A stretch of 64,000 nt of DNA from Mycolicibacterium peregrinum. Its GTDB lineage: Bacteria > Actinomycetota > Actinomycetes > Mycobacteriales > Mycobacteriaceae. Position 1 is the first letter of the stretch; each line of letters opens with the position of its first letter. Positions 9,214 through 18,170 of the stretch are shown one piece after another. The notes beneath the pieces are model-generated. The model saw nothing but the letters and a program-made list of their open reading frames with translations. It was not told the origin of the DNA and did no database searches. The translations under genes were made by a program, and so were the position numbers. The stretch lies in contig NZ_LZSY01000067.1 in assembly GCF_001665625.1 (NCBI RefSeq), forward strand, positions 1-64,000, read 5' to 3'.

Positions 9214-9270
9214 TGACTCTGCGTCCAGGGTGCACCGTTCTCGCACATTTGCGCCCTGTTCGCAGAGTCA
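9214..9270. repeat. Long imperfect inverted repeat after cobN
   Basis: TGACTCTGCG (9214-9223) pairs perfectly with CGCAGAGTCA (9261-9270). Inside it CAGGGTGC (9226-9233) pairs with GCGCCCTG (9251-9258) with one wobble, giving a stem of about 20 bp with a small internal loop. It fills the cobN-PPOX gap. Without a T-run it is more like a mobile intergenic repeat or RNA-stability hairpin than an intrinsic terminator. No second copy was seen in the window. Confidence 0.65.
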
Positions 9271-9304
9271 ACGTCCGCTGACCTGTTGGCTTAGATTGGG
9301 CAGC

Positions 9305-9688
9305 ATGGCTCTCACCTTCGCCGATGTCGCCAAGGCCAACTACGTTCTGCTGACCACGTTCACCAAGGACGGGCGGCCCAAGCCGACCGCCATCTGGGCC
9401 GCGCCGTCACCGGACGGACTGGTGGTGATCACCCAGGAGTCGTCCTGGAAGGTCAAACGGATCCGCAACACGCCGCGGGTCACCGTGGCGGCGTGTGACG
9501 TGCGCGGCAATCCGAAGAGCGAGGCGGTCGAGGCCGTCGCCGAGATCCTGCCCAAATCGGCCAACGGCGCCACCTACGACGCGATCGGCAAGCGGTACGG
9601 CCTGCTGGGCAAGACGTTCAACGTGTTCTCCAAGCTGCGCGGCGGCATGCAGAACAATGTTTCGCTTCTGCTCAAACCGGTGAATTGA
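9305..9688 (+). CDS. PPOX-class (FMN/F420-binding split-barrel) family protein
   Basis: A 127-residue protein of the pyridoxamine-5'-phosphate-oxidase-like split beta-barrel superfamily, related to Rv2061c. Typical segments are YVLLTTFTKDGRPKPTAIW, VVITQESSWKVKRIRNTPRVTV and a C-terminal helical tail with GKRYGLLG. In mycobacteria these small proteins often bind F420 or FMN and reduce or carry flavins; the actual substrate is unknown. It ends two bases inside the upstream context of a paralog, and the pair clearly arose by tandem duplication. Confidence 0.85.
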   Translation: MALTFADVAKANYVLLTTFTKDGRPKPTAIWAAPSPDGLVVITQESSWKVKRIRNTPRVTVAACDVRGNPKSEAVEAVAEILPKSANGATYDAIGKRYGLLGKTFNVFSKLRGGMQNNVSLLLKPVN

Positions 9689-9693
9689 GTCCC

Positions 9694-10122
9694 ATGGCAC
9701 CGACCTTCGAGGACGTTTACCGGGAGAAGTACCTGCTGCTGACCACCTTCACCAAGACCGGCAAGCCCAAGCCGACCGCGGTGTGGGGCGTCCCGGACGG
9801 TGACAAGTTGCTGATCATCACCGACGACGGATCGTGGAAGACCAAGCGCATCAACAACACCCCGCGGGTCACGATCCAGAAATGCGGTGTGCTCGGCGCC
9901 CCGAAGGGTGATCCGGTGGAGGCGGTGGCCAGTAACCTGCCGACGTCCGAGACCCGGCGGGTGTTCGACGCGATCGTCAAGCGGTACTGGAACCACGCCT
10001 GGTACTTCGTGCCACGGGCCCTGTTGCGCGGCGGCATCGACAAGGTGCACAGCGCCATCGAGGTACGTGCCGTCGACGCACCGGCACCCGATCAGGAACC
10101 GAACCGCCCGTCCGATCGTTGA
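9694..10122 (+). CDS. PPOX-class split-barrel family protein, paralog of the preceding gene
   Basis: A 142-residue paralog of the preceding protein: YLLLTTFTKTGKPKPTAVW, LLIITDDGSWKTKRINNTPRVTI and VKRYWNHAWYF line up position by position. A TTG at 9685 overlapping the previous stop is possible, but the ATG at 9694 fits the alignment of the two proteins. The C-terminus (residues 125-142) is a divergent Pro/Asp-rich tail. Cotranscribed with its twin and probably with fxsA six bases downstream. The two could form a heterodimer, since split-barrel proteins dimerise; this is inference. Confidence 0.85.
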   Translation: MAPTFEDVYREKYLLLTTFTKTGKPKPTAVWGVPDGDKLLIITDDGSWKTKRINNTPRVTIQKCGVLGAPKGDPVEAVASNLPTSETRRVFDAIVKRYWNHAWYFVPRALLRGGIDKVHSAIEVRAVDAPAPDQEPNRPSDR

Positions 10123-10128
10123 CCTGGC

Positions 10129-10623
10129 ATGGCAAAGCGGCTGTTTCTGATCTATCTCCTCTTGGAGGTTGCCGTGATGGTCGCCCTGGTGGCGACCATC
10201 GGGTTCGGCTACACCGTGCTGTTGCTGCTGGCCTCGTTCGTGATCGGGCTGGTGTTGGCGGGTTCGCAGCTCAACCGGCACATCCGCCGGTTGCGCGCGG
10301 GCCTTTCGGGTGGCCTGTCCGATCCCCAGGGAGCGGTGTCCGACAGCCTGCTGGTGGCGCTGGGCACCGTGTTGGTGGTGATTCCCGGACTGGCCAGCTC
10401 GGTCGCCGGCGCACTGTTGCTGTTGCCCCCCACGCGGGCAGCCGCACGGCCGGTGCTCACCGGCCTGGTCGCCCGGCGAGTGCCGCTCATCGTCGCCGCC
10501 CCGGTTGGTTTCGGCGCAGCGACCGGTGCCGCCGGTTTTCGACGGGGCACAGGCGACTACATTGACGGCGAAGTAATCGACGTCAACGACGTCGATCCGT
10601 ACCGTCTGCCTCCCAAGGCCTGA
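10129..10623 (+). CDS. FxsA-family membrane protein
   Basis: A 164-residue membrane protein of the FxsA family (Rv2053c-like). It opens with LFLIYLLLEVAVMVALVATIGFGYTVLLLLASFVIG, two close hydrophobic spans, followed by a basic loop and two more spans (LLVALGTVLVVIPGLASSVAGALLLLPPT, a typical FxsA sequence). E. coli FxsA relieves F-plasmid exclusion of phage T7; its cellular role is otherwise unclear. It sits six bases after the PPOX pair. Confidence 0.85.
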   Translation: MAKRLFLIYLLLEVAVMVALVATIGFGYTVLLLLASFVIGLVLAGSQLNRHIRRLRAGLSGGLSDPQGAVSDSLLVALGTVLVVIPGLASSVAGALLLLPPTRAAARPVLTGLVARRVPLIVAAPVGFGAATGAAGFRRGTGDYIDGEVIDVNDVDPYRLPPKA

Positions 10624-10639
10624 CCGCCAGCCGAAAAGC

Positions 10640-12235
10640 TTGACCACTCTCCTGATCAACGGGCGTATCCACAGCCCCAGCTATCCCGACGCGACGGCAT
10701 TCGCCGTGCGCGGCGGGGTAGTGGCGTGGCTGGGGACTGACGACGTCGGCCGGTCACAGTTTCCCGATGCCGAGGTCGTCGACCTCGACGGCGGGTTCGT
10801 CGCCCCGGCGTTCGTCGACAGCCACGTCCACCTGACCGCCACCGGGCTGAATCTCCGAGGCCTGGACTTGCGTGGGGCCACCTCGTTGGCACAGTGCCTG
10901 CAATTGGTCGGTGACTATGCCCGCCGGAATCCCGAGGGGCCGGTGTGGGGACACGGTTGGGACGAGTCGGGCTGGCCGGAGCGCACGGGCCCGAGCACCG
11001 ACGATCTCGACGCGGTGCTGGGCGACCGGCCCGCCTATCTGGCCCGGGTGGACGTGCATTCGGCCGCCGCCACCACAGCGCTGCGCCGGTTGGCGCCCGC
11101 GCTGCCCGAGGCCGTCGGGTTCGATCCGCAGCGCCCGCTGAGCGCCGAGGCGCATCACCTGGTGCGCGCCGCTGCGCGTGAACAGCTCACCGCGCAGCAA
11201 CGGCACGACGCCCGCGTCGCGGCGCTCGACCACGCTGCCGGGATGGGGATTGCCGCGGTCCACGAATGCGCGGGCCCGCAGATCGGCGGGCTGGTGGACT
11301 GGCAGGAGCTGCGCGCGCTGGAGCACGGAGTAGAGGTCGTCGGATATTGGGGCGAGCCGGCCCGCGACGCCGAACATGCCCGCCACCTGATTGCCGAGAC
11401 CGGCGCGCGGGGCCTGGCCGGGGACCTGTTCGTCGACGGCGCCCTCGGCTCGCGCACCGCGTGGCTGCACGAGCCGTACCACGACGCACCCCACACCTGC
11501 GGCAATTCCTATCTCGACGTCAGTGCCGTCACCACACATCTGCAGGCGTGCACGGAGGCCGGAATCCCGGCTGGGTTCCACGTGATCGGCGATGCCGCGG
11601 TCGCCGCGGTCGTCGAGGGATTCGAGGCTGTGGCGCAGCGGCTGGGCGGCCCGGCCGTGGCCCGCTGCGGTCACCGTCTGGAGCATCTGGAGATGGTCAA
11701 CGCCGAGCAGGCCGCCCAGTTGGGGGCCTGGGGCGTGATGGCCAGCATGCAACCCAACTTCGATGCCCTGTGGGGTGGCGAAGAAGGCATGTACGCCCAG
11801 CGTCTCGGGCTTGACCGAGTTCACCGGCTCAACCCGTTTGCGCTGTTAGCATCCGAAGGCGTGCCCCTTGCGTTCGGCTCAGACACCCCGGTCACCAGCA
11901 TGAATCCCTGGCAGACCGTGCGTGCGGCGGTGTCGCACCGCAGCGCAGGCAGCGCTATTTCGGCTCGTGCAGCGTTCGCTGCGGCCACCCGTGGGGGCTG
12001 GCGGGCCGGTGGGGTCCGCGATGGTGTCACCGGGACGCTGACACCCGGCGCTGCTGCCAGTTATGCGGTGTGGGATGCCGACGATCTTGAGGTCAGCGCG
12101 CCGGCCAACGCCGTCCAGCGTTGGTCCACCGATCCGCGGTCACGCGTACCCGCACTGCCGCGGCTGGCCGCCGATGCGGACCTGCCGCGCTGTCGTCAGA
12201 CCGTCCACCGGGGTGTCGTCATTCATGGGCAGTGA
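10640..12235 (+). CDS. Metal-dependent amidohydrolase (YtcJ/TIM-barrel type)
   Basis: A 531-residue amidohydrolase-superfamily enzyme of the YtcJ type. The first metal ligands are in [12 protein letters not shown] (HxH near residues 56-58); further ligands are in [10 protein letters not shown] and [11 protein letters not shown], and the catalytic Asp in [15 protein letters not shown]. The barrel is flanked by the usual small beta-sandwich formed from both termini ([25 protein letters not shown]). The start is a TTG at 10640, 16 bases after fxsA. It overlaps lnt by 11 bases. Substrate not predictable; hydrolysis of an exocyclic or cyclic amide is the family activity. Confidence 0.85.
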   Translation: MTTLLINGRIHSPSYPDATAFAVRGGVVAWLGTDDVGRSQFPDAEVVDLDGGFVAPAFVDSHVHLTATGLNLRGLDLRGATSLAQCLQLVGDYARRNPEGPVWGHGWDESGWPERTGPSTDDLDAVLGDRPAYLARVDVHSAAATTALRRLAPALPEAVGFDPQRPLSAEAHHLVRAAAREQLTAQQRHDARVAALDHAAGMGIAAVHECAGPQIGGLVDWQELRALEHGVEVVGYWGEPARDAEHARHLIAETGARGLAGDLFVDGALGSRTAWLHEPYHDAPHTCGNSYLDVSAVTTHLQACTEAGIPAGFHVIGDAAVAAVVEGFEAVAQRLGGPAVARCGHRLEHLEMVNAEQAAQLGAWGVMASMQPNFDALWGGEEGMYAQRLGLDRVHRLNPFALLASEGVPLAFGSDTPVTSMNPWQTVRAAVSHRSAGSAISARAAFAAATRGGWRAGGVRDGVTGTLTPGAAASYAVWDADDLEVSAPANAVQRWSTDPRSRVPALPRLAADADLPRCRQTVHRGVVIHGQ

Positions 12236-14126
12236 GCGTCCCCGAGACCGATCCGAGCGCTCCCGGGCGCCGCGGCCGGATGGCTTGGGCCGCCCGCGGC
12301 CCAACGAGACCACCGACGTGATCCCGGCCATCGAGGAAGACGAACTCGCTGAACTCGACGCACTCGACGACGAGTCCTTCGGCGAACTGGATGAGGACGT
12401 CACCGGCGATCCGGTGGCCGACATCGATCCCGACGACGAACCCGAGGAGCGCGAGTACCGCCTCACCGCGGCGGGCACGCCTGATCGCTGGTCCGTGGTG
12501 ACCGTGCGGGCGTCGCGGTTCGGCCGCGCCGCCGCGGCGCGGTGGGCGCAGTTGAGCGCCTCGGTGGGCGGCGGACTCGGGTTGTGCCTGAGCTACCCAC
12601 CCACCGGCTGGTGGTGGGCGGCCTTCGTCGGGCTGGCGTTGATCGGCTGGGTGCTGACCCTCCGGTCCACTACCCTCGCCGGCGGCTTCGGCTACGGATT
12701 CCTGTTCGGGTTGGCCTTCTACATCCCGCTACTGCCGTGGATCAGCGGTCTGGTCGGCGCGATGCCCTGGCTGGCACTGGCCGCCATGGAGGCCGTGTTC
12801 TGCGGGATCTTCGGTCTGTCGGCGGTCGTGGTCAGGCGATTGCCCGGATGGCCGTTGTGGTTCGCGGCGCTGTGGAGTACCCAGGAGTGGCTCAAATCGA
12901 CTGTGCCGTTCGGCGGATTTCCCTGGGGCGTGGTCGGATTCGGCCAGACCAACGGACCACTGCTCGCCATCGCGCGCTGGGGCGGCGCCCCGCTCCTGTC
13001 GTTCGCGGTGGCGCTCGTCGGCTTCAGCGCGACGCTGCTGGCACTGGAGATCGCGCAGTGGTGGCGTCACGGGCACAAGCCGGGGTTCCCCGCGCCTGCG
13101 GTCATGTTGCCCGGTCTCAGTATCACGGTGGTGCTGCTGTCCACCGCACTGTTGTGGCCGCAGGTCCGTCATTCCGGGACCGGTGCAGGCGATGAGCAGA
13201 CTGTCACCGTGGCCGCCGTTCAAGGCAATGTGCCCAGGCTCGGACTGGAGTTCAACGCCCAGCGCCGTGCGGTGCTCGACAACCACGTGAAAGAGACGCA
13301 GCGACTGGCCGACGACGTCCGGGCGGGCAGGGCACCGCAGCCGATGTTCGTGGTCTGGCCCGAGAACGCCTCCGACATCGATCCGTTGGCCAACGCAGAC
13401 GCCGCGGCGCAGGTCACCGCGGCCGCCGACGCCATCGGCGCGCCGATCCTCGTGGGAACCGTCACGAAGGCCGATGGGTACGCCGCGGATAACCCGGTCG
13501 CCACCAATACCGTGATCGTCTGGGATCCGGAACACGGGCCGGGGGAGCGCCACGACAAGAAGATCGTGCAGCCGTTCGGCGAGTACCTGCCGTGGCGCAG
13601 CTTCTTCAAGCACCTGTCGTCGTATGCGGACCGGGCCGGCTACTTCGTGCCGGGTGAGGGCAACGGCGTCGTGCATGCGGCGGGAGTGCCGATCGGGGTG
13701 ACCACCTGCTGGGAGGTGATCTTCGACCGGGCCGCGCGGGAATCGGTGCTGAGCGGCGCGCAGGTGCTGACGGTGCCCACCAACAATGCGACGTTCGACG
13801 AGAGTATGAGTGCGCAGCAGTTGGCGTTCGGCAAACTGCGGGCCGTCGAGCACGATCGGTACGTCGTGGTCGCCGGGACCACCGGAATCAGCGCGGTGAT
13901 CGCGCCCGACGGACGTGAGCTGGCTCGCACCGAGTTCTTCCAGCCCGCCTATCTGGACAGCCAGGTCAGGCTGAAAACCGAGCTGACACCCGCCACCGAG
14001 TGGGGGCCGGCTTTGCAGGTGGCGCTGGTCACGATTGGATTTGGGGCGTTGCTCGCCGCAATACTGCACAATGGAGGGTTCGTGCAAAGAATGAGGCGTC
14101 GCACCGGCGAAGGCCCGCGACGATGA
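12225..14126 (+). CDS. lnt: Apolipoprotein N-acyltransferase
   Basis: A 633-residue Lnt that adds the third acyl chain to the N-terminal cysteine of lipoproteins, after Lgt and LspA. Residues 1-75 form an unusually acidic, disordered cytoplasmic tail. Several membrane spans follow (about 100-330), then a nitrilase-fold domain with the catalytic triad visible as Glu380 (VVWPENAS), Lys445/446 ([14 protein letters not shown]) and Cys495 (TTCWEVIF). In M. tuberculosis the equivalent is the N-terminal half of the fused Rv2051c; here it ends in its own stop nine bases before ppm1. Likely clients in the window are the LppI and LpqH-type lipoproteins. Confidence 0.95.
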   Translation: MGSERPRDRSERSRAPRPDGLGRPRPNETTDVIPAIEEDELAELDALDDESFGELDEDVTGDPVADIDPDDEPEEREYRLTAAGTPDRWSVVTVRASRFGRAAAARWAQLSASVGGGLGLCLSYPPTGWWWAAFVGLALIGWVLTLRSTTLAGGFGYGFLFGLAFYIPLLPWISGLVGAMPWLALAAMEAVFCGIFGLSAVVVRRLPGWPLWFAALWSTQEWLKSTVPFGGFPWGVVGFGQTNGPLLAIARWGGAPLLSFAVALVGFSATLLALEIAQWWRHGHKPGFPAPAVMLPGLSITVVLLSTALLWPQVRHSGTGAGDEQTVTVAAVQGNVPRLGLEFNAQRRAVLDNHVKETQRLADDVRAGRAPQPMFVVWPENASDIDPLANADAAAQVTAAADAIGAPILVGTVTKADGYAADNPVATNTVIVWDPEHGPGERHDKKIVQPFGEYLPWRSFFKHLSSYADRAGYFVPGEGNGVVHAAGVPIGVTTCWEVIFDRAARESVLSGAQVLTVPTNNATFDESMSAQQLAFGKLRAVEHDRYVVVAGTTGISAVIAPDGRELARTEFFQPAYLDSQVRLKTELTPATEWGPALQVALVTIGFGALLAAILHNGGFVQRMRRRTGEGPRR

Positions 14127-14135
14127 AGGAGCCAC

Positions 14136-14945
14136 ATGACAGTCCCTGGTGACGGAGCGAAGCGGCCGGGGGAATCCAGCCCTCGCCGGGACGGTGAACG
14201 CCCGAGTCAGCGCACTCTGGTGATCATTCCCACCTACAACGAGCGGGAGAATCTGCCGCTGATCGTCGGGCGTGTTCATCACGCCAGCCCCGAGGTGCAC
14301 ATCCTGGTGGTCGACGACGGCAGCCCCGACGGCACCGGCAAGCTGGCCGATGAATTGGCACTGGCCGACCCGGATCGTGTGCACGTGATGCACCGGACCA
14401 GCAAAGCGGGTCTGGGTGCGGCCTATCTGGCCGGCTTTGCCTGGGGGCTGGGCCGCGGGTACTCGGTCCTGGTCGAGATGGACGCCGACGGCAGTCACGC
14501 GCCGGAGGAATTGAGCCGGCTGCTGGACGCGGTCGACGCCGGTGCGGACCTGGCCATCGGTTCGCGCTATGTCTCCGGCGGCACGGTACGCAACTGGCCC
14601 GTTCGGCGGCTGGTGCTGTCCAAGACCGCCAATACCTACTCCCGGTTGCTGCTGGGTGTCGGTATCCACGACATCACCGCCGGCTACCGCGCTTACCGGC
14701 GGGAGGTGCTGGAGAAGATCGACCTGTCCGCGGTGGACTCCAAGGGTTACTGCTTCCAGATCGACCTGACCTGGCGTGCGATCAACAACGGCTTCAAGGT
14801 GGTCGAGGTGCCCATCACGTTCACCGAACGTGAGCTCGGGGTCTCCAAGATGAGCGGCTCGAACATCCGCGAGGCGATGTTCAAGGTCGCGGAGTGGGGT
14901 ATCCGCGGGCGCCTGGACCGCGCCAGGGGCGTGGTGCGCAGCTAG
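14136..14945 (+). CDS. ppm1: Polyprenol-phosphate mannose synthase
   Basis: A 269-residue GT2 glycosyltransferase that transfers mannose from GDP-mannose to polyprenyl phosphate, making the donor used by periplasmic GT-C mannosyltransferases for LM/LAM and glycoproteins. Seen: [42 protein letters not shown] (metal-binding Asp cluster) and the C-terminal [15 protein letters not shown]. No membrane span is evident, which fits the need for its membrane partner Lnt/Ppm2 in fast growers. Strong ribosome site AGGAG, and a terminator directly after the stop. Confidence 0.95.
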   Translation: MTVPGDGAKRPGESSPRRDGERPSQRTLVIIPTYNERENLPLIVGRVHHASPEVHILVVDDGSPDGTGKLADELALADPDRVHVMHRTSKAGLGAAYLAGFAWGLGRGYSVLVEMDADGSHAPEELSRLLDAVDAGADLAIGSRYVSGGTVRNWPVRRLVLSKTANTYSRLLLGVGIHDITAGYRAYRREVLEKIDLSAVDSKGYCFQIDLTWRAINNGFKVVEVPITFTERELGVSKMSGSNIREAMFKVAEWGIRGRLDRARGVVRS

Positions 14946-14954
14946 TCGGCGACG

Positions 14955-14998
14955 AAAAAACCGCGGCCATGCCCACAAGGGCATGGCCGCGGTTTTTT
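14955..14998. terminator. Bidirectional intrinsic terminator between ppm1 and rbpA
   Basis: A perfect 20-bp stem: AAAAAACCGCGGCCATGCCC (14955-14974) against its exact complement (14979-14998) around the loop ACAA. The A-run on one side and T-run on the other let it stop transcription from both ppm1 (plus) and rbpA (minus). It is the cleanest terminator in the window. Confidence 0.95.
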
Positions 14999-15005
14999 AT
15001 CGGGT

Positions 15006-15344
15006 TCAGCTACCGCGACGCTTGGTCTTGATGAGGTCGAGGCGCTCCTTGAGCAGTTCTTCGAGCTCCTCGACGGAGCGGCGCTCCAGCAGCATGTCCC
15101 AGTGGGTACGCGGCGGCTTGACCTTCTTGGGCTCCGGCACGTCGCCGTCGATCAGGGTGCCCTCCATGCCGTTCTTGCAGGGCCAGGTGCCGGGAATCTC
15201 GGCGTCGTCGGCGAACGGGACGTCGAATATCTCACCGTTGTCGGTGCGGTAGCGCGCGACCTGACGCGGCGCCAGATCATGGTTGCGGTCGGTCTCGTAG
15301 CTCACGGCTCCGAGGCGACTGCCTCTCAGGACGCGATCAGCCAT
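15006..15344 (-). CDS. rbpA: RNA polymerase-binding protein RbpA
   Basis: A 112-residue RbpA, almost residue-for-residue the known mycobacterial protein (MADRVLRGSRLGAVSYETDR at the start; THWDMLLERRSVEELEEL near the end). It binds RNA polymerase and sigma A/sigma B and promotes open-complex formation. The order is N-terminal tail, core domain, basic linker (EPKKVKPPRTHW) and C-terminal sigma-interaction helix. The frame opens three codons earlier (15353), but the ATG at 15344 gives the known N-terminus and has an AAGGAG site. A possible stress-sigma promoter lies upstream. Confidence 0.97.
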   Translation of the reverse strand: MADRVLRGSRLGAVSYETDRNHDLAPRQVARYRTDNGEIFDVPFADDAEIPGTWPCKNGMEGTLIDGDVPEPKKVKPPRTHWDMLLERRSVEELEELLKERLDLIKTKRRGS

Positions 15345-15382
15345 CGTCAACACTCCTTGTTCGGCGTTTGTCCGGATGTATC

Positions 15383-15409
15383 AACGCAGCACGGCGTTGC
15401 GAAGTTCCC
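15383..15409 (-). promoter_or_regulatory. Candidate ECF-sigma promoter of rbpA
   Basis: On the minus strand GGGAAC (15409-15404), 18 bases, then GTT (15385-15383). This matches the GGAAC/T - 16-20 - GTT pattern of SigR/SigH-class promoters and would give a leader of about 30 bases. Streptomyces rbpA is known to be SigR-controlled; control here is inferred. Confidence 0.45.
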
Positions 15410-15466
15410 GACTCGACCATCGATGATACGCGGGTCGCGGCGTCGGGCAGTCTACAGTCGGGACCC

Positions 15467-15805
15467 ATGGCGCACCACCACCGAAAGAATCGTCCGCAGC
15501 CCTGTCGGTGGTGTGGTCGTGAGGTCGCCGATGCGCAGATGGGCCGGCGTCGCCAGTATTGCAGGCAATCCTGCCGGCAGCGAGCCTACGAACAGCGCGC
15601 GATGGTGAAAGGCACCTCGCTGGCCCCGGATTCGGTGGTGCTCTCCGCGGACGAGGCCGCCCAGCTGTCCGACCGGGTGTATCAGGTCCGGTGTGCGGCC
15701 GAGGATGTCGCGATCGCGGTGGACGAGGGTGCCGCAGCCGACGAGCTGCGACAGTTGTGTGACGCGTTGCTACAGGCCGCGAAGGCTGCCGACGGCTGGC
15801 GCTAG
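15467..15805 (+). CDS. Small zinc-ribbon-like protein (Rv2049c-type), function unknown
   Basis: A 112-residue protein divergent from rbpA. The N-terminus is basic and carries a probable zinc site: CRWCGREV near residues 13-16, then RRRQYCRQSCRQRAYEQR near 30-45 (CxxC ... C-x3-C). The rest (SVVLSADEAAQLSDRVYQVRCAAEDVAIAVDEG) is an alpha-helical, probably coiled segment. The layout suggests a small nucleic-acid-binding protein. The ATG at 15467 is chosen because the sequence is family-like from MAHHHRKNRP onward. Its stop shares the four bases CTAG with the stop of the convergent lipoprotein gene. Confidence 0.75.
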   Translation: MAHHHRKNRPQPCRWCGREVADAQMGRRRQYCRQSCRQRAYEQRAMVKGTSLAPDSVVLSADEAAQLSDRVYQVRCAAEDVAIAVDEGAAADELRQLCDALLQAAKAADGWR

Positions 15806-16518
15806 TCGGGCGGGCAGCTGAGCTGACGCCCGACGCCCACCGGCGGTGGGACCGGCTTGAGACAGCCCAATGGTTCGACGCCCGACGAGTTCAGCAGCAC
15901 CGCGGACTGGTGCGCGTAGTTAACGCACACCAGGGTGGTGTCGTCGGCGCGGCACCGGTAGTCGCCGAAGGCCAGTGACTTGCCCGCGGCCAGTTCCGCG
16001 CCGTCCCCGTAGTTGAACCGGCCCGGATCTCCGTGCAGCGAGCCGATATCCACGGTCTCCCCGCCGAAATCCACCCAGCCGGGAATCCACTGACCCTCGA
16101 CGTCCGACGGCTTCGAGGGGAGGCCGCTGGCCTGGATGAGGCACGCCAATTGGCCTTCGGCCGTCTTGTCGGTGGCGCAGCGGGCCTTGCCCGAAGGAGC
16201 GACGAACGCGACATCGTCACCCAGATTGGTGGATTGACCTTCGCGCGTTGCCGTATGGAAGCCCGACGGGTCGGCCGGGGTGCCCGCCTCGACCCACTTG
16301 ATCACCCGGTTCATCGGGGTACCCGGATCCGGCGCCGTGGTGGGCAGCGGCGAGGTGGTGGTCGTAGTGGTTGTGGTGATCTTGGTGTGCGGGGCGCCGG
16401 CCGGCATCGACATCCGGGGCTGCGAGTTCGGCTGCGTCTCGTGCCCCCCTCCCGGTGAGCAGGCCGCCACGAGCGCCGCCAAAAGCACAGCAGCCCCAAC
16501 AGTCACAGCGATTCGCAT
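15802..16518 (-). CDS. lppI: Lipoprotein, LppI-like
   Basis: A 238-residue lipoprotein: basic start MRIAVTV, hydrophobic core AAVLLAALVA, and lipobox VAAC with Cys20. The mature part begins with a low-complexity linker holding an eight-threonine run (KITTTTTTTTSPLP), a spacer from the membrane. The remainder is Cys-containing and secreted (GKARCATD, QLACLIQASGLPS, DYRCRAD, LGCLKP). The neighbourhood (divergent to lipT) is the same as LppI (Rv2046). Role unknown. The longer open frame from 16680 has no signal peptide at its front, so the ATG at 16518 is preferred. Confidence 0.8.
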   Translation of the reverse strand: MRIAVTVGAAVLLAALVAACSPGGGHETQPNSQPRMSMPAGAPHTKITTTTTTTTSPLPTTAPDPGTPMNRVIKWVEAGTPADPSGFHTATREGQSTNLGDDVAFVAPSGKARCATDKTAEGQLACLIQASGLPSKPSDVEGQWIPGWVDFGGETVDIGSLHGDPGRFNYGDGAELAAGKSLAFGDYRCRADDTTLVCVNYAHQSAVLLNSSGVEPLGCLKPVPPPVGVGRQLSCPPD

Positions 16519-16594
16519 ACCCGCAAGGCTAGCGGTCGCATGCCACGCCCACCGCGTGTCCGCCCCCACTGGTGTTGTTCGATACGGTCGGTCT

Positions 16595-18106
16595 ATGCAC
16601 GAGCGGACTGTCCGGGCAAAGATCAGTACCGGCATCGTCGAGGGGTTCACGCGTGACGGCGTACATCGTTGGCGTTCCATCCCTTACGCCAAACCGCCGG
16701 TCGGGCCGCTGCGCCTGCGGGCACCCGAGCCTGCCGAGCCATGGCCGGGTGTGCGCTATTGCCACGGGTTCGGTTACTGCGCGCCCCAGCAACGCCGCTA
16801 CACGCTCGTCGGTGTGGGCAAGCACCAGCCGATGAGCGAGGACTGCCTGACCCTCAACGTGGTGGCGCCGGAAAAGCCGAACTCCGACGGTCCGCTGCCG
16901 GTGATGTTCTTCGTGCACGGCGGTGGCTACATCATGGGCAGTTCGGCCACACCCGTCTACGACGGTGCTGCGCTCGCTCGCCGCGGTTGTGTGTTCGTCT
17001 CGGTGAACTACCGGCTCGGCATGCTCGGCTGCGTCGAACTGTCGTCGCTGGCGACTCCCGACCATCCGATCGAGGACAACCTGTTCCTGCGTGATCTGGT
17101 GCTGGCCCTGCGTTGGGTCCGCGACAACGTGGCGGTGTTCGGCGGAGACCCCGACAACGTGACGATCTTCGGTGAGAGTGCGGGCGCCCACGCGGTCGCG
17201 ACACTGCTCGCGGTGCCGGAGGCCGAAGGACTGTTCGCTCAGGTGATCTCGGAGAGCCCGGCCAGCGGGATGGTCAGTTCCATGGATGCCGCGGCCCGGC
17301 TCGCGGATCAGCTCGCCGAATTGGTCAGTCCCGATGGGGGATCGGCGGCTGCCGCACTCATGTCCGCCCGGCCCGCGGACCTGGGCCGGGCGCTGGAATC
17401 ACTGATCATGCGTGGACAGACGGACATGCCGGGGGCGTTTCCGGTCGGCCCGACATTCGGCACGGAGTATCTGCCGGTCGATCCGGTGACGGCGATGGCC
17501 GAGGGCAGTGCACACCGGGTGCCGTTGATCGTCGGCAACAACGCCGACGAGGGCCGGCTGTTCACCCGGTTCCTCCCGCTGCTGCCGACCAATGAGCCGA
17601 TGATCGAAAAGTTGTTCGCCCGTACCGATCCCGAGGACCGCCGGCGGATCGTCGCGGCCTACCCGGACTATCCGAGCAGCGCGGCCTGTGTGCGCCTCGG
17701 TGGTGATTTCGCGTTCGCCTCGGCCACCTGGCAGATCGCCGAGGCGCACAGCAAGCATGCACCGACCTACGTGTACCGCTACGACTACGCGCCCCGCACC
17801 CTGCATTGGGCGGGGCTCGGAGCGACGCACGCGATGGAACTGCTGGCCGTCTTCGACACGTACCACACGACTTACGGCGCGCTGCTGACCGCCGTGGGTG
17901 ACCGCACGTCGGCCCGGCGGGTCAGTCGAGACGTGCAGCGCCGGTGGCGCGAGTTCAGCCGGTCCGGCGAGCCGGGCCCGGGCTGGCCGGCCTATGACAG
18001 CGATGACCGCGCGGTGTTCGTGTTCGACCGTAGGCCCCGCGTCGAATACGACCCGCGGTCGGTGCGACGCCGGGCCTGGGAAGGGTTCACCCTCGCCGAG
18101 CGGTGA
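16595..18106 (+). CDS. lipT: Type-B carboxylesterase LipT
   Basis: A 503-residue carboxylesterase/cholinesterase-type alpha/beta hydrolase. The nucleophile elbow is FGESAGAH with Ser195; Glu319 lies in NNADEGRLF and His412 in GATHAMEL, completing the triad. The oxyanion hole is FVHGGGYIMGS. No signal peptide is visible. It cleaves short- to medium-chain esters; the natural substrate is unknown. Start ATG 16595, chosen over a longer frame because family similarity begins there (RAKISTGIVEGFTRDGVHRW). Ortholog of Rv2045c, divergent from lppI. Confidence 0.9.
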   Translation: MHERTVRAKISTGIVEGFTRDGVHRWRSIPYAKPPVGPLRLRAPEPAEPWPGVRYCHGFGYCAPQQRRYTLVGVGKHQPMSEDCLTLNVVAPEKPNSDGPLPVMFFVHGGGYIMGSSATPVYDGAALARRGCVFVSVNYRLGMLGCVELSSLATPDHPIEDNLFLRDLVLALRWVRDNVAVFGGDPDNVTIFGESAGAHAVATLLAVPEAEGLFAQVISESPASGMVSSMDAAARLADQLAELVSPDGGSAAAALMSARPADLGRALESLIMRGQTDMPGAFPVGPTFGTEYLPVDPVTAMAEGSAHRVPLIVGNNADEGRLFTRFLPLLPTNEPMIEKLFARTDPEDRRRIVAAYPDYPSSAACVRLGGDFAFASATWQIAEAHSKHAPTYVYRYDYAPRTLHWAGLGATHAMELLAVFDTYHTTYGALLTAVGDRTSARRVSRDVQRRWREFSRSGEPGPGWPAYDSDDRAVFVFDRRPRVEYDPRSVRRRAWEGFTLAER

Positions 18107-18170
18107 GTTCGTCTGATCTACTCTGAGCGATTCGCTGCACGGAATCCTCCGGTGTGGTTGCGTATTTGAC

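Noticed and set aside
12729..14984. 751-codon open frame on the minus strand opposite lnt and ppm1
   Set aside because: It is the antisense shadow of two genes with full catalytic motifs; composition is Arg/Gln/His-rich and there is no family resemblance. High GC makes such long shadows common.
15238..15253. TTGTCGGTG followed by TAGCG inside rbpA as a third RecA-NDp promoter
   Set aside because: The spacing between the two boxes is three bases rather than eight, and the site lies within coding sequence without a suitable downstream gene.
16360..16379. GTGGTGGTCGTAGTGGTTGT low-complexity run as a possible regulatory repeat
   Set aside because: It is simply the antisense of a threonine run in the LppI linker.
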